DNA of 64,000 nucleotides from Fallopia convolvulus (Eukaryota > Streptophyta > Magnoliopsida > Caryophyllales > Polygonaceae). Position numbers and translations under genes: made by a program. The notes beneath the pieces were generated by a model that was given only the letters and a program-made list of their open reading frames with translations, ran no database searches and was not told where the DNA came from. Positions 46,547-56,955 of this stretch are shown here, piece after piece. Positions within the stretch are counted from its first letter, which is position 1; every line of letters starts with the position of its first letter. Where the stretch lies: contig OZ024721.1 in the NCBI GenBank assembly GCA_964016875.1, positions 39,056,210-39,120,209 of the forward strand, written 5' to 3'.

Positions 46547-47430
46547 AGGTAAACATCGCCGGGGCTAGACTGGCTAAGCCGTTACCACCGAAGAACGACG
46601 AGTTTAACATGGGTATATTCCCCGAGGAACTCATGAAAAATATAGCTCTGACGATACGGGGCATCAGGTGGCCAAAGAGAAACGAGAAGCACTACCCAAA
46701 CAAGGATATGAGCAAGTGGTGTGACTTCCATGATGATTATGATCATATAACCAAAGAGTGCGTAGTGTTGAGAGGAGAGATTGCTTACCTCGTATCCCAA
46801 GGAAGGATTACAAAAGTAGCGCCCAATGCACAGGTCCCTCCAGACGTGGTAGAAGCCTCACGCGCGGGAAGGCCTGCGTCGCCAGTACCCGCCAAGGTTG
46901 TGAACGTGATCACTGGGGGATCGAGCATATACGGTCTTACGTACTCGACAACCAAAAGGAACCCAAGAGAAAATGCTTTCCATCGTCCCATGCAGATGAA
47001 GAGAGACGTCATCAATCTCGCGATACACTTTGACGAGGATGAAGTCAATGGTCTTGAAGGGCCTCACCATGATGGTCTTGTTATTTCTCTCTCGATAGGG
47101 GACGTCTTGGTCAAATGGGTTCTCATTGACACCAGAAGTTCGACCAACCTCATGACGCTGGGAGCACTAAAGTAAATGACACTAAGCGAGAACGATGTGG
47201 AGAAGAACCCAACCGCGCTGGTAGGGTTCAATGGAGAAGTGAAGCACACGGTAGGTGACATCATCCTTCCTACGTACGCGAAGGGCGTGAACATCCATGT
47301 TAGGTACTCCGTCATGGATTGTCCTTCTTATTATAATGTGATAATGGGGAGACCATGGCCCCATGATATGAAGGCAGTCCTCTCCACCTACCCCCAGACG
47401 TTAAAGTTCCCAACACCCCGGGGAGTTTAA
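46459..47430 (+). pseudogene. Tat-like gypsy nucleocapsid and protease
   Basis: A new frame opens at 46459. It carries a zinc-binding CDFHDDYDHITKEC motif near residues 89-102, then the protease region with VLIDTRSSTNLM in place of the expected DTGSS, so the active-site Gly is replaced by Arg. A stop follows at 47173-47175. After it the protease C-terminal part continues (FNGEVKHTVGDIILPTYA, YNVIMGRPWPHDM). Confidence 0.85.
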
Positions 47431-47580
47431 GAGATCCGAGGAGATCAGAGAACGTCGAGAGAATGCTACAAGTCGGCTTTAAAGCCGACCGCCAGTCAGA
47501 AATCAGTGTAGCAATTAAAGGAAGCCACTAATTCTACCACTCCAAAAGAAAAAGAAAAAGAAGACGAGCAGGTAGAAGAA

Positions 47581-48732
47581 GTGGTCTTAGACCAATCAGA
47601 CCTTAATCGGTCTGTAAAGATTCGAATAAGCTTGGAAACGTCTATGAGGAACATGCTGATAAACTTCTTGAGTAAGAATACAGAATGCTTCGCATGGTCC
47701 CATGAAGACATGGTAGGAATCGAATCGAAGGTCATCACACACAAGTTGAATGTGGATCCAAATCACCCACCAATAAAGCAAAAAAGAAGGAAATTCGCCG
47801 CAGAGAGGAACAAGATAGTAGACGAGGAAGTAAGAAAGCTGATGGAGACTGGCAAGATCAAAGAAGTCAAGTATCCGGAATGGCTAGCTAATGTAGTCGT
47901 CATACCCAAGTAATATGGAAAGTGGAGGATGTGCGTGGACTTCACGAATTTGAACAAGGCTTGTCCCAAGGATTCATTTCCGTTGCCTCACATAGACTCC
48001 CTAATGGATGCCACGGCGGGCCAAGAGTTGTTAACCTTCATGGACGCCTTCAGCGGATACAACCAGATTCGGATGGAAGAAAGCGACCAAGAGAAGACAA
48101 CTTTCATAACTAGCAAAGGGACTTACTGCTACAAAGTCATGCCCTTTGGACTACGGAACGTTGGCGCCACATACCAAAGACTGGTGAATAAAATGTTCCA
48201 AAGCCAGATCGGAGAGACTATCGAAGTATATATAGATGACATGCTCGTCAAGTCAAAGAAAGCTACAGACCACCGCCGTCATCTGGAATTGGCATTCGAA
48301 ATCTTGAAGCGGTACAACATGAAGCTAAATCCGCAGAAGTGTACCTTCGGCGTAAAATCTGGGAAATTCCTGGGGTGCCTAGTCACCTAGAGAGGAATAG
48401 AGGCGAGCCCAGAACAGGTTCGCACTATCGTATCATTAAAATCTCCAAGATGATTGAAAGATGCCCAAAAGCTCACTGAGGAAATAGCTGCGCTGAATAG
48501 ATTCATTTCCAAATCAGCAGACTGTTGTCGTCTATTCTACGAGGTGATCAGAAAGAACAAGTGCTTCCAATGGACCCCCAGACATGAAGAAGCTTTCCAA
48601 GAATTGAAAAAATACTTCTCCGATCCTTTAATCATAGCGAAGTCGGAAGGAGGAGAGACCCTACCATTGTACATGGCTGTCACCAAGCAAGCCATCAGTG
48701 GGGTGCTTGTTCGCGAACAAGATGGGCAATAA
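47581..48732 (+). pseudogene. Tat-like gypsy reverse transcriptase
   Basis: Open blocks: 47581-47913 (VITHKLNVDPNHPPIKQKRR, EVKYPEWLANVVVIPK), a stop at 47911, 47929-48390 (CVDFTNLNKACPKDSFPLP, FMDAFSGYNQIRM, YKVMPFGLRNVGATYQRL, catalytic YIDDMLVKS, NPQKCTFGV), then stops and 48454-48732 (connection/RNase H start: CFQWTPRHEEAFQELKKY). The catalytic Asp residues survive but at least three stops interrupt the chain. Confidence 0.9.
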
Positions 48733-49265
48733 CAACTTGTATACTCTCCTACCAGCTAAAACCCGTTATTCTTCCCTGGAAAAATTGGTGTTAGCACTGG
48801 TCATGTGCTCCAATAAACTCCGTCCCTACTTCGAGTCATACACGATCGTGGTAAGAACCACACACCCCTTGAAGACGGTCTTGCATAAACCCGAGTTTAC
48901 GGGAAGAATGGCCAAGGGGGCAATTCACCTAAGCAGATCCGACATCCAATATGAGCCAAGAAACGTGCTAAAATCCCAAGCGTTGACCGACTTTGTGGTT
49001 GATTTTAGCCCTACCACAGAAGAGAGAATGGAACTGAGTAGATGACGCTAGAAGCAAAGTCTCCAGTCAAATGGACGCTTCACACAGACGACGCATCCAA
49101 CGCTGGGGGAACAAGGATAGGAGTAGTCCTAAAATCAACACAGGGGGATAGGGTGGCACAATCTTTGAGATGCACTTTTGAAGCTACAAACAATGAAGTT
49201 GAATACGAGACTCTAATTTTCGACTTAACCCTTGCAAAGGACTTGACAATACAACAGATTGAAGT
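48698..49265 (+). pseudogene. Tat-like gypsy RNase H, first part
   Basis: 48698-49045 holds the RT-type RNase H (YSSLEKLVLALVMCSNKLRP). 49042-49265 starts the second, plant-type RNase H (VKWTLHTDDASNAGGTRIGV, EATNNEVEYETL), a domain typical of Tat-lineage elements. The frame is cut at 49265 by the LINE; the rest is at 53448-53640. Confidence 0.85.
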
Positions 49266-49433
49266 AGTAAAGTAAAAAAACGCTCCCAAGGAAAGGCGAA
49301 TTTTAGGGCGATTTTTTCCGGTGGTCTCCCTCCTTCCTCTCCGACCTCACTCCGGCGTGGGTCTCCTCACCAGACCCACGCAAAAGTGTTTGTGGTGGTA
49401 GCCTCTCGCGCCACCACCGAACCGGAGTCCACC

Positions 49434-50894
49434 TGCTAATATTCGTGTTTTTAGTCTAGTTTTTGGTTTGTTTCTTAGTTTGTTTAGGTTTAGTTTTAGT
49501 AGTTTTTAGAGTTAGTTTGGTGTGTTTTTGGATAAGTTTGCATATTTTGTGAAAAGTATGGAAGCTACTCTGTTTTGTGTCTTTTTGTAGGTTTTGAGCA
49601 GGAAAGAGCGCTTTTTAAGATGAATTGGAGTGCTATGGTGAAGGTTGGAAGAATAAGAAGATAAAGAGGTTGAAGTTCAAGCTGTTAAGAGAAGAAGAGT
49701 TGAAGAAGCCAAATCTCAGGCTCATTAACGAACCTGTGAAGGGTCGTTAACGAGGCATAAAGATAGATTTTTTTGATGGATTTTGTGATTCCTACCGACC
49801 CTGTGTGGAAGTCGTTAATGATGGTTCCGTCTCGGTAGAGGTTTTAAGTGATTTTAGGGTTTTTAATGATTTTTAGGGTTGTTATATCTTATATCTTATA
49901 TCTTGTCACCTTTTTAGAGTAAGTTTTTATCTTTTAGGTTTTATAAATAGCTTTATTAGTATAAATACCCTTCTTTCTAGCTTAGAGGGGGGGGGTGAAC
50001 GATCTTAGGAGGACGATTTTATTTCTTTTAGGAGAACCGATTAAGGAGCCGAGTGGGAGGATTGCGAGCCAAGGTCGATCGAGAGAGAGAAGTTGGGTCG
50101 TTAATCGGGTTTTTCTACTCGGTGTTGTTTTGTTTTCGGTTCATTCTGGAGTTTGTAAGACGATAGTTTTCTTATTAATTTGAAGTAAGTTTGTTTTTGT
50201 TTTCAATGTTTTCTTTTGTAGAGGTTGTTTGCTTTATTAATATGAGTAGTGAGTAGTTTTCTTATCTAGGGTCGGGGTTGAAACCCGACATAGTTATGCA
50301 TGCTTGATGAATGAGTTGATGTTTTGAATGCCTTTTTATCTATTTTTAGATTGCTTATTGTGCTTATGCTTAGACGATAGTCGAGGTAATTTGAGTTTGC
50401 AATTTGATCGAAAGAGAAAGTTGTCAACTTAAAGGTTGATATTGTTCGATTACGAAAGTTTCGAGCTTTGGATCCAAAACAAGTGATTGGGTGAATTAAT
50501 TTATGAGAATTGATTGATTTTCTTGATAGTCAGCGAAAGTTGATGAGTTTATCTATTTAAAGGCATGATCTTTATCTTCTTATGAGTTTTTATGTATAAC
50601 TATGTTGTGGTAACTCTTGTCCTAGGTTTTTATTCTTATTTGAGTTTGCGTTTGTTACATTTGTTATCGAGTTCCTTTGCCTCGTTACCGAACCTGAGTA
50701 TTAGGTCGTTAGTGTGTGTTCGTAGAATCATCCAGGTTCGTTAACGACCCTGACAAAGTCGTTAACGAGGTTGGTCGTAGGTGTTTTGTGTTATTTTGCT
50801 TTGTTTTTAGTAGTTGATAGACAAACATCCGTGCTTCCCGTGGAACGATCCTGACTTCGTTATACTCAGCGGGGTCTTGACTTATAAATTTATT
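49434..50894 (+). repeat. AT-rich leader block of unclear origin in the ORF1-only LINE
   Basis: Lies between two GC-rich leader pieces. It contains TATAAATA boxes near 49943 and 49960, repeated GTCGTTAACGAGG words at 49736, 50722 and 50757, and a closing motif like plant gypsy pre-primer sequence (CCCGTGGAACGATCCTGACT). Candidate ends are TGCTAATATT and TTGTTGTCA, but no target duplication was seen. Could be a nested LTR or a genuine leader. Confidence 0.35.
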
Positions 50895-51069
50895 TGTTGT
50901 CAAGAAACCCTCCTCAACACCTGCCCCCGGTCCCCTCGCTCTCGTCCTCTCGCCTGACCACAAAACCCTAGTTGTGCGCCGCCACCTTCCTTTTCTCTTC
51001 CTGCCATGGTGGCTCGCTTGCTTTGAGTCGCCGTCCTCCTTTTTGTGCTCGTGGCTGGCCTTTGCCGCC

Positions 51070-53193
51070 ATGGGCAAGAAAAAGCGCAACTCCATCTCCC
51101 CATCTCTCAAATCCAAGAAGTTCGAAGATCCAAAGAATCATGATGTGTTTTCGGGCTTAGATGCTTTCATTGAGGCTGCCATGGCCGAAAACTCCAAGGT
51201 TAAATCGAAGAAGAAGCCTTCTAGGGAGGCCGAATCTAATGATGTGTTGACCCTTTCCAAGACTACCATAGGTGAAATCCTTGATTTTTCCTTAGCTAAG
51301 GAATATCAGGATGACTTCATGGGCGGAAAAGATGACGAAATCTCCGTCCTTACTAGAGATGATCTTTCCGATGAGGATCTTGAAGACTCGGCGGTCCCGG
51401 CTACGACGTTGTTTGCTCACACCAGTCATGGCGTTCAAGGTACCGGTCAACAGGCCATTAATGGCTTGAATGATACCGAGGTGATTGTTGAGCCGGTTGT
51501 CTCTTCCAATGCTGTGCATGGGGCTGGCGCATTAACTTTTGTGTCGGCTCCCAAGGATGGCTTTCCAACTCCCACACTCACCAACTTTTCGCCTACTTCC
51601 AAGACCGGCGCATTGAATGCGCCTTTGAGTCCTAATGCGGGCGCGCTACCACCTTCGCATGCCAACGAATCCAAGTCTTCCGCGCCAACCAACGGGTCTC
51701 ACTCCCCAGCTCTCGCTTTTGGCTCCTTCCATGGCTTGCCAAGCCCCACTACTCCGGGACATATCGACACCAACATGTCCGCTCCCCGTGCCAACTCCAA
51801 CGCCAACAATGCTTCCGGCGCGCCTTGTCGACTCGGTGGTGATGCGCCTCGACCCAACGCTTGGGCCAATCGTTCTAAGAAAATCTTCATGAATTCCAAG
51901 CTCGGTGGCAAGCTAACTTACACTACTCCAACGTCCAAACGTGTTTCCATAAAGGTTTCGAAAGGCCTCCCTAAACAAACCGTGTGGGGGTGGTCCTTGC
52001 TCGGGCAATATGTTGGTTTTTTCCTGGGCTATTTTTTAATCAAAGAACTTGTCAAGTCATGGGGAGTCCATGCTCATTTTCGGGAGGAAGAAGGTTGGAT
52101 TATTTTCCAATTTGATTCCGAGGAAGATCAAGACATGGTTTTAAGAGGCGGCCCGTATTCATCCATGGTAAGCCTATGATCCTTTCACATATTCTCGATA
52201 AGTTTTCTTTCAACCGACGTGATGTTGCTACTATTCCTCTTTGGGTTCGGATTTATGGCCTTTCCCAAACCTTTTGGACTTATGATGTGATCGGCCATGT
52301 GGCCTCTTATGTTGGCAAACCTCTATATGTGGACGGTTACCGATGGAAGAAAGAGAGGATCATATGCACGTGTCCTTGTTGAAATCAACTTCGCCGAAGA
52401 CATTACTCGTGAGGTTGGGATTGATTTTGATGATGGAATATCCGTTGATTGTTCGTGCCTTATGGAAAACGAGTCTTTGTTTTGCAAAGAATGTTGTTCT
52501 TTTGGCCACAAAGTTGAGGAATGTAAGTTCAAGGAGAAAAGATCCGGTGTTGGCGTCAATGCTAAGAGGCAAGACAAAGTTACTAGAATGGATGATAGAG
52601 GTGTTGCTAAGCCGACTCACAAGAGCACGCCTATTGCTCCTTGTGATACGATTGTGCATTCCTCGATTGACAAAGGTAAAAATCCCTTGGAAAATCAGAT
52701 GTTGGCTGAGGTTAATCCCGCTAATGGTACTTCCTTTCCTAACCAAGTTCATCCCACCGCAAAGGCCAACACCAAGAAAGGCAAGAAGAAAAAGGTTGCC
52801 GCCAAATGTGATGCTCCTATCCCATGCAATGATGATCAAAGTATGGCTCCGATTAGTAACATCGGCAACTCGCACAAGTAAAAGTCTTCAACTTCAAGTT
52901 CGGAGAATGCGTCTCTTGAGGTAATTGCGAGTGATTCTTTCGGTTGCTCTAGCTTTGGTGAGAAGGATTCCGATGTTAGCAAATCAAGTTCTAAAGTGTC
53001 CGATGAATCTAAGGAACAAGATGAACCTCAAGATATGGGAAGCCACTCGTTGACCAAGGAAAAGAAACGAAGATCGCCTTCGAAGAGATGCATTGTCCTC
53101 GGGCTCAAGGCGCGCGCCAAGTGGCCCGGGGATCCCTCGGGCCGTGTCACGCGGAGTGTGGCCCGTGGCCACGCTAGGCCATCGGACCCTTAG
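51070..53193 (+). pseudogene. LINE ORF1 (DUF4283-like domain with zinc knuckle)
   Basis: RNA-binding gag-like protein of plant L1 elements. The start GCCGCCATGGGC at 51070 is in excellent context. A basic, Ser/Pro-rich N-terminus runs to about residue 290. Then comes the DUF4283-like region: WGWSLLGQYVGFFLGYF, GWIIFQFDSEEDQDMVLRGG, WVRIYGLSQTFWTYDVIG and YVGKPLYVDGY. The CCHC knuckle CKECCSFGHKVEEC (52492-52533) follows. Two compensating frame changes (near 52165 and 52355) and a stop at 52879 interrupt it. A further open stretch with a Lys/Arg-rich tail runs to 53193. About 700 codons in all. Confidence 0.8.
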
Positions 53194-53447
53194 TTTGCTT
53201 TGTATTGGTTTCTCGATTGTTTGTATGTGGTTCCTTGTTTCATGGTTTGATTGTATGTTGTTGTTTTTCTCCGGGTTTTTGTTAGCGTGCTAGGAAGGCC
53301 TACGTGCTTGTCCTTACGCTTGGTGTTGGCATGGTTAGGAGAGCCTTCGTGCTTGTCCTTGATGCCTTTTGGTCCAAACTTGATTGTACCCACCTCTTTT
53401 GAGGTGCATATTCTCTTTATCTGAATTTACCTTTACACCAAAAAAAA

Positions 53448-53900
53448 ATACAGCAAATTGAAGTCAATTGTGATTCGTTTCTAATAATCAATCAGATTCC
53501 GGGGTTGTACGAAGCCAGAGACGAAAGAATGGCGGCCTATCTAAGAGTGGTGAAGGGTCTAATCCCCCAGTTCAAGAAGATATCCTTTACACAAATCCCA
53601 AGAGAGCAGAACGCCAAAGCAGATTCTCTCGCCCGTTTAGCTTCAGCCATCAACCCTAATGATGTTGATAAGTCTCATGAAATGACCGAAGATGTCACTC
53701 CTCTCAGATCCACACTTTGCAAAGACGTCTTCATGAGCAGTGATGATGTTGACGCCTGGAGCTTCCGAAATGACCCAGATCCAGATCTGTCTCTGGACGA
53801 TCTAGGTCATGATGAAGATCCCCTCGTTCCCTCCAGCTATACCTTGATTGGTTGGTCGAAGGGAAATTTCCAAAAGATAAAACAGAAGCCAGGATGTTGA
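53448..53900 (+). pseudogene. Tat-like gypsy RNase H, second part, and linker to integrase
   Basis: Resumes the plant-type RNase H directly after the LINE: LYEARDERMAAYLRVVKGLI, KKISFTQIPREQNAKADSLA. An acidic linker follows (DPDPDLSLDDLGHDEDP) and the frame changes near 53870. Confidence 0.85.
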
Positions 53901-55063
53901 AGATAAGAGCCACGCGGTTTACAATTGAGAATGGCATGCTCTTCCATCGGTCAGCAGTAGGCACACTTCAGCGTTGTCTAACTAAGGGAAGTGTCCAGAA
54001 ACTTCTTGAGGAACTTCACGAAGGAGATTGTGGGAACCATACAAGAGGAAGAAGTTTATCCAATAAGGCCCTTCATCAGGGGTGGTACTGGCCCACCATT
54101 CGAAAGGACGCTATAGACCTCTACCGTAAGTGCGACGCCTGCCAGAGACATGCACCAACGACACACCAACCTCCCGAACCACTCTATCCCACACTCACGC
54201 CGTGGCCGTTCATGCGTTGGGGAATGGACATAGTCGGGAAGTTACCCCCTTTGTCCGGGCAATGAGTATTCTTCCTCGTCATGATGGATTACTTCTCCAA
54301 ATGGATCGACGCCGAGGCGTACCGGGAAATCAAGGATAAGAAAGTAATCCACTTCATCATTAGAAATATCTTATGTCGTTTCGGGGTGCCTTCAGAGATC
54401 GTATGTGACAACGGTTCTCAATTCATTAGTCAGAGAACCAGAGACTTCTGCAATCACTAGAACATTAACTTGGTCATTTCAACACCTCGCTACCCCCAGT
54501 CTAACGGGTAAGCCGAAGCAAGCAATAAGGTGATTGTGAACAACCTAAAGAAGCGTCTCGCAAAAGCCAAGGGAAACTGGGCCGACGAACTACCTTACGT
54601 CCTATGGGCCAACCGAACAACACCTAAGATAGAAACCGGTTAATCTCCTTTCTCTTTGACGCATGGATGCGAAGCGGTCATTCACGCCGAGATTCTCATC
54701 CCCACAGCTCGCTCCACTTTCTTGACTAAAGAACAAAACCGTATGGAGTTGTCAGCCGATCTGGATACCTCAGACGAGCTCCGTGACCAGGCCCGACTTC
54801 GCCTAGCTAGGCACCAACAACAGTTCATCCGAAGCTACAATCAGAATGTTAGGATTCAAACTTTCCGAGTGGGCGATTGGGTATTACGGAAAGTTTTCCA
54901 AAATACCCTCGAAACTAAATCAGGCAAATTAGCCCCAGCGTGGGAAGGGCCCTATAGGACAACCAAGGTCGTCAGTCAAGGCTCATACTAGCTCGAGTCC
55001 AAAGACGGTGATGCTATCCCACGGAGCTGGAACGCGATACACCTGAAGAAGTATCACTTCTAA
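53852..55063 (+). pseudogene. Tat-like gypsy integrase
   Basis: The zinc-binding part has CGNHTRGRSLSNKALHQGWY and CDACQRHAP. The catalytic core has FLVMMDYFSKW, VCDNGSQFIS and QSNG, a stop, then AEASNK, giving the D-D-E set. A C-terminal region with VGDWVLRKVFQNT and GKLAPAWEGPYR ends at the stop near 55061. Stops occur at 54263, 54457, 54509, 54640 and 54989. This is the last sense-strand domain of the element. Confidence 0.9.
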
Positions 55064-55841
55064 AAGAAGTCTTGCTTCCTCGAACTAGAAACTTCTTAGG
55101 CACTCCCGACATGAAGCCTCCGCACGTTGTACGCAAGACGTTCGGGGTCATCTATCCTTAGTTGTTAGTTCATTTCAGTTTGTTCCTTCATTAGTTTACT
55201 TGTGATCAACTTGACTTTGGGAAAACTACTTGTTGTGTGATTATCATGTTGCGGTATTTCGTCAAATGAATGACCTGTGCTTGTGTTATTGCTTGCTCGA
55301 AATTTCTTTCCTTTTTTGAATAAGTATTAGAAGCACATAAAGCATGTTTTATTCAAATCATCATTAGGTAGAAGTACATCATCTGGGTAAACACATGTAC
55401 AACCAAAAGCATTTAACGACAGAGGTATTAAACCCTAGGCTAAAGACGTCTTCGATCGATGAGACGTCCCGAGCGCATGTATCGACGCGATAGCCGTCAC
55501 TCGCCAGGAAACATTCTTCAATAAGCGCAACTGCCACCCAGAATGAACGACTTCTGTAGGAGTCTTCGTCTCAAAGCCTTCGGAAAGAAGCACCTAATTG
55601 TCTCGGAACACCTGCGCACAAAGGTAGGACACAACCAAACAAGAATACGCAAGTAGAATCACACATGCACATGTACAAAATTAAGTTTAAACCCATCCCG
55701 GTGAGACGACGCTCCCAGAACGGGGTAAAAATTTTCTTCGGCCCAAAACTCGGCCTGATCCATCACAAAACATGACCATTGTGCAAAATACTTGTTTAGC
55801 TAAGACAGAGATAATGAAAGAAATTACAAGGGCGCACATCC
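55064..55841 (+). other. Spacer after gypsy integrase
   Basis: Non-coding 3' part of the Tat-like element: a pyrimidine-rich stretch (55150-55320), then mixed sequence. No 3' LTR matching 44699-45180 is present. Confidence 0.5.
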
Positions 55842-56955
55842 CTAATCTTCATCCTGGCCGGTGGCATCCTTCGTTTGCTCCACTTCACCTACCGAAAGAC
55901 CATCCAATCCTCCTCCCGTCTCAAGTGAGGCTCCAACCCCTGTTCCGTGATCTCCACCATCCTCCTCAGCATCGAGATCCTTCTCCGCCGTTTCTTCTTC
56001 CAGGAGGCTCAAGGAGGCAAAGATCTCGTCGTCGGGAGACGGCTTCTCGAGAGGATAGCATTCATGGAAGGTCGCGGTCTCCGCGTCTAAGTCCCAACTC
56101 AAGCAAGTGTTGACCCGCCATTAACTGCTTAATCGTCTCCACCCGAGACATCATCGAGAAGTAAGCCCCAATTTCACCAACTTCCTTTAGGATCTTCTTG
56201 TTCGCAAGCTCGAGATCAACCATCTTGGATCAGGCAGCTTGACACGAATGGCGCTTAACAACTCCCATCAGCTTTGCGATCTTACCAGCGTCGACCTTTC
56301 GACGTTAGCAACGATCGCTACTTCCTTCTCTAGTCCAGCCTTCTCAGCACCCCACCTTGACCTAAGTTCTATCAAACTCTTCTCCTCCTTGTCCACCGCA
56401 TCCGCTACCCATAATGTACCTTGTAAGGCCTAAAGAACAAAAGCGCCGACAGTAAGAATGAGCGCATAGAAAAAAGAAAATAGATGGGAGAAACGGATGG
56501 AGTAAAGATGAGAATCTACCTTCTAAACCATCAGGTTGGCGTCTCTAATCAGGGCAGAGGTAGGGATGTCCAGAGGAGGCTTCTTAGAGACATGAGTGTC
56601 ACAGAGCCTCTGCCATAGGTCTAACGAAACTTTGTCTTCCAGATCGACAACCTCAGCAACATCTGGTGACGACTGCTTAATTGGGGTTACCTTAGCCAAG
56701 ACCTCCATCTTTACCTTAGGGTCCAGAGGAGGTTTCTTGTCACTCGATCACAACTTGCGTTGGATCACAGCCGCAACAGAAAAATTCCGTCCCAGAGAAG
56801 AAGAGGCTTCCGAAGTAAAATCAAAATGGATTACCACTCAATAAAGAGAAGATAAGGACAAGTAGAGAATGACCAGTAAACGAACATATACCAGTGGTTT
56901 TCTCTAGAGGCTTCACAATCACTTTGGTAGCCGCCACAGGCGCATGAACCCTTTT
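55842..56955 (-). pseudogene. Antisense extra reading region of the Tat-like element, C-terminal part
   Basis: Reads on the minus strand, opposite to gag-pol. Blocks: 56955-56894 (KRVHAPVAATKVIVKPLEK), then an intron-like gap with a GTATATG donor. Next comes 56814-56523, with KPPLDIPTSALIRDANLMV and a stop, followed by a well-formed intron (donor GTAGATTC at 56520, acceptor TTCTTTAG near 56432). Then a helical segment (KEEKSLIELRSRWGAEKAGL), then an acidic C-terminal ORF (55842-56102; EETAEKDLDAEEDGG). Extra ORFs, sometimes antisense and downstream of pol, are known for Tat-lineage gypsy elements. Stops show this copy is decayed. Function unknown. Confidence 0.55.

Larger units (their letters stand above)
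49266..53447 (+). mobile_element. L1-like element with ORF1 but no ORF2
   Basis: Flanked by a 17-bp target duplication (49249-49265 ATACAACAGATTGAAGT; 53448-53464, two mismatches), and ends in an A-run (53440-53448), as in L1-type retroposition. It splits an RNase H frame that rejoins when it is removed. After ORF1 there is only about 250 bp of 3' UTR-like sequence: no endonuclease or RT. The 5' part is 1.8 kb long: a GC-rich start, a roughly 1.45-kb AT-rich block (49434-50890) with repeated 'gtcgttaacgagg' words, then a GC-rich leader before ORF1. It must depend on another LINE for movement. Confidence 0.85.
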
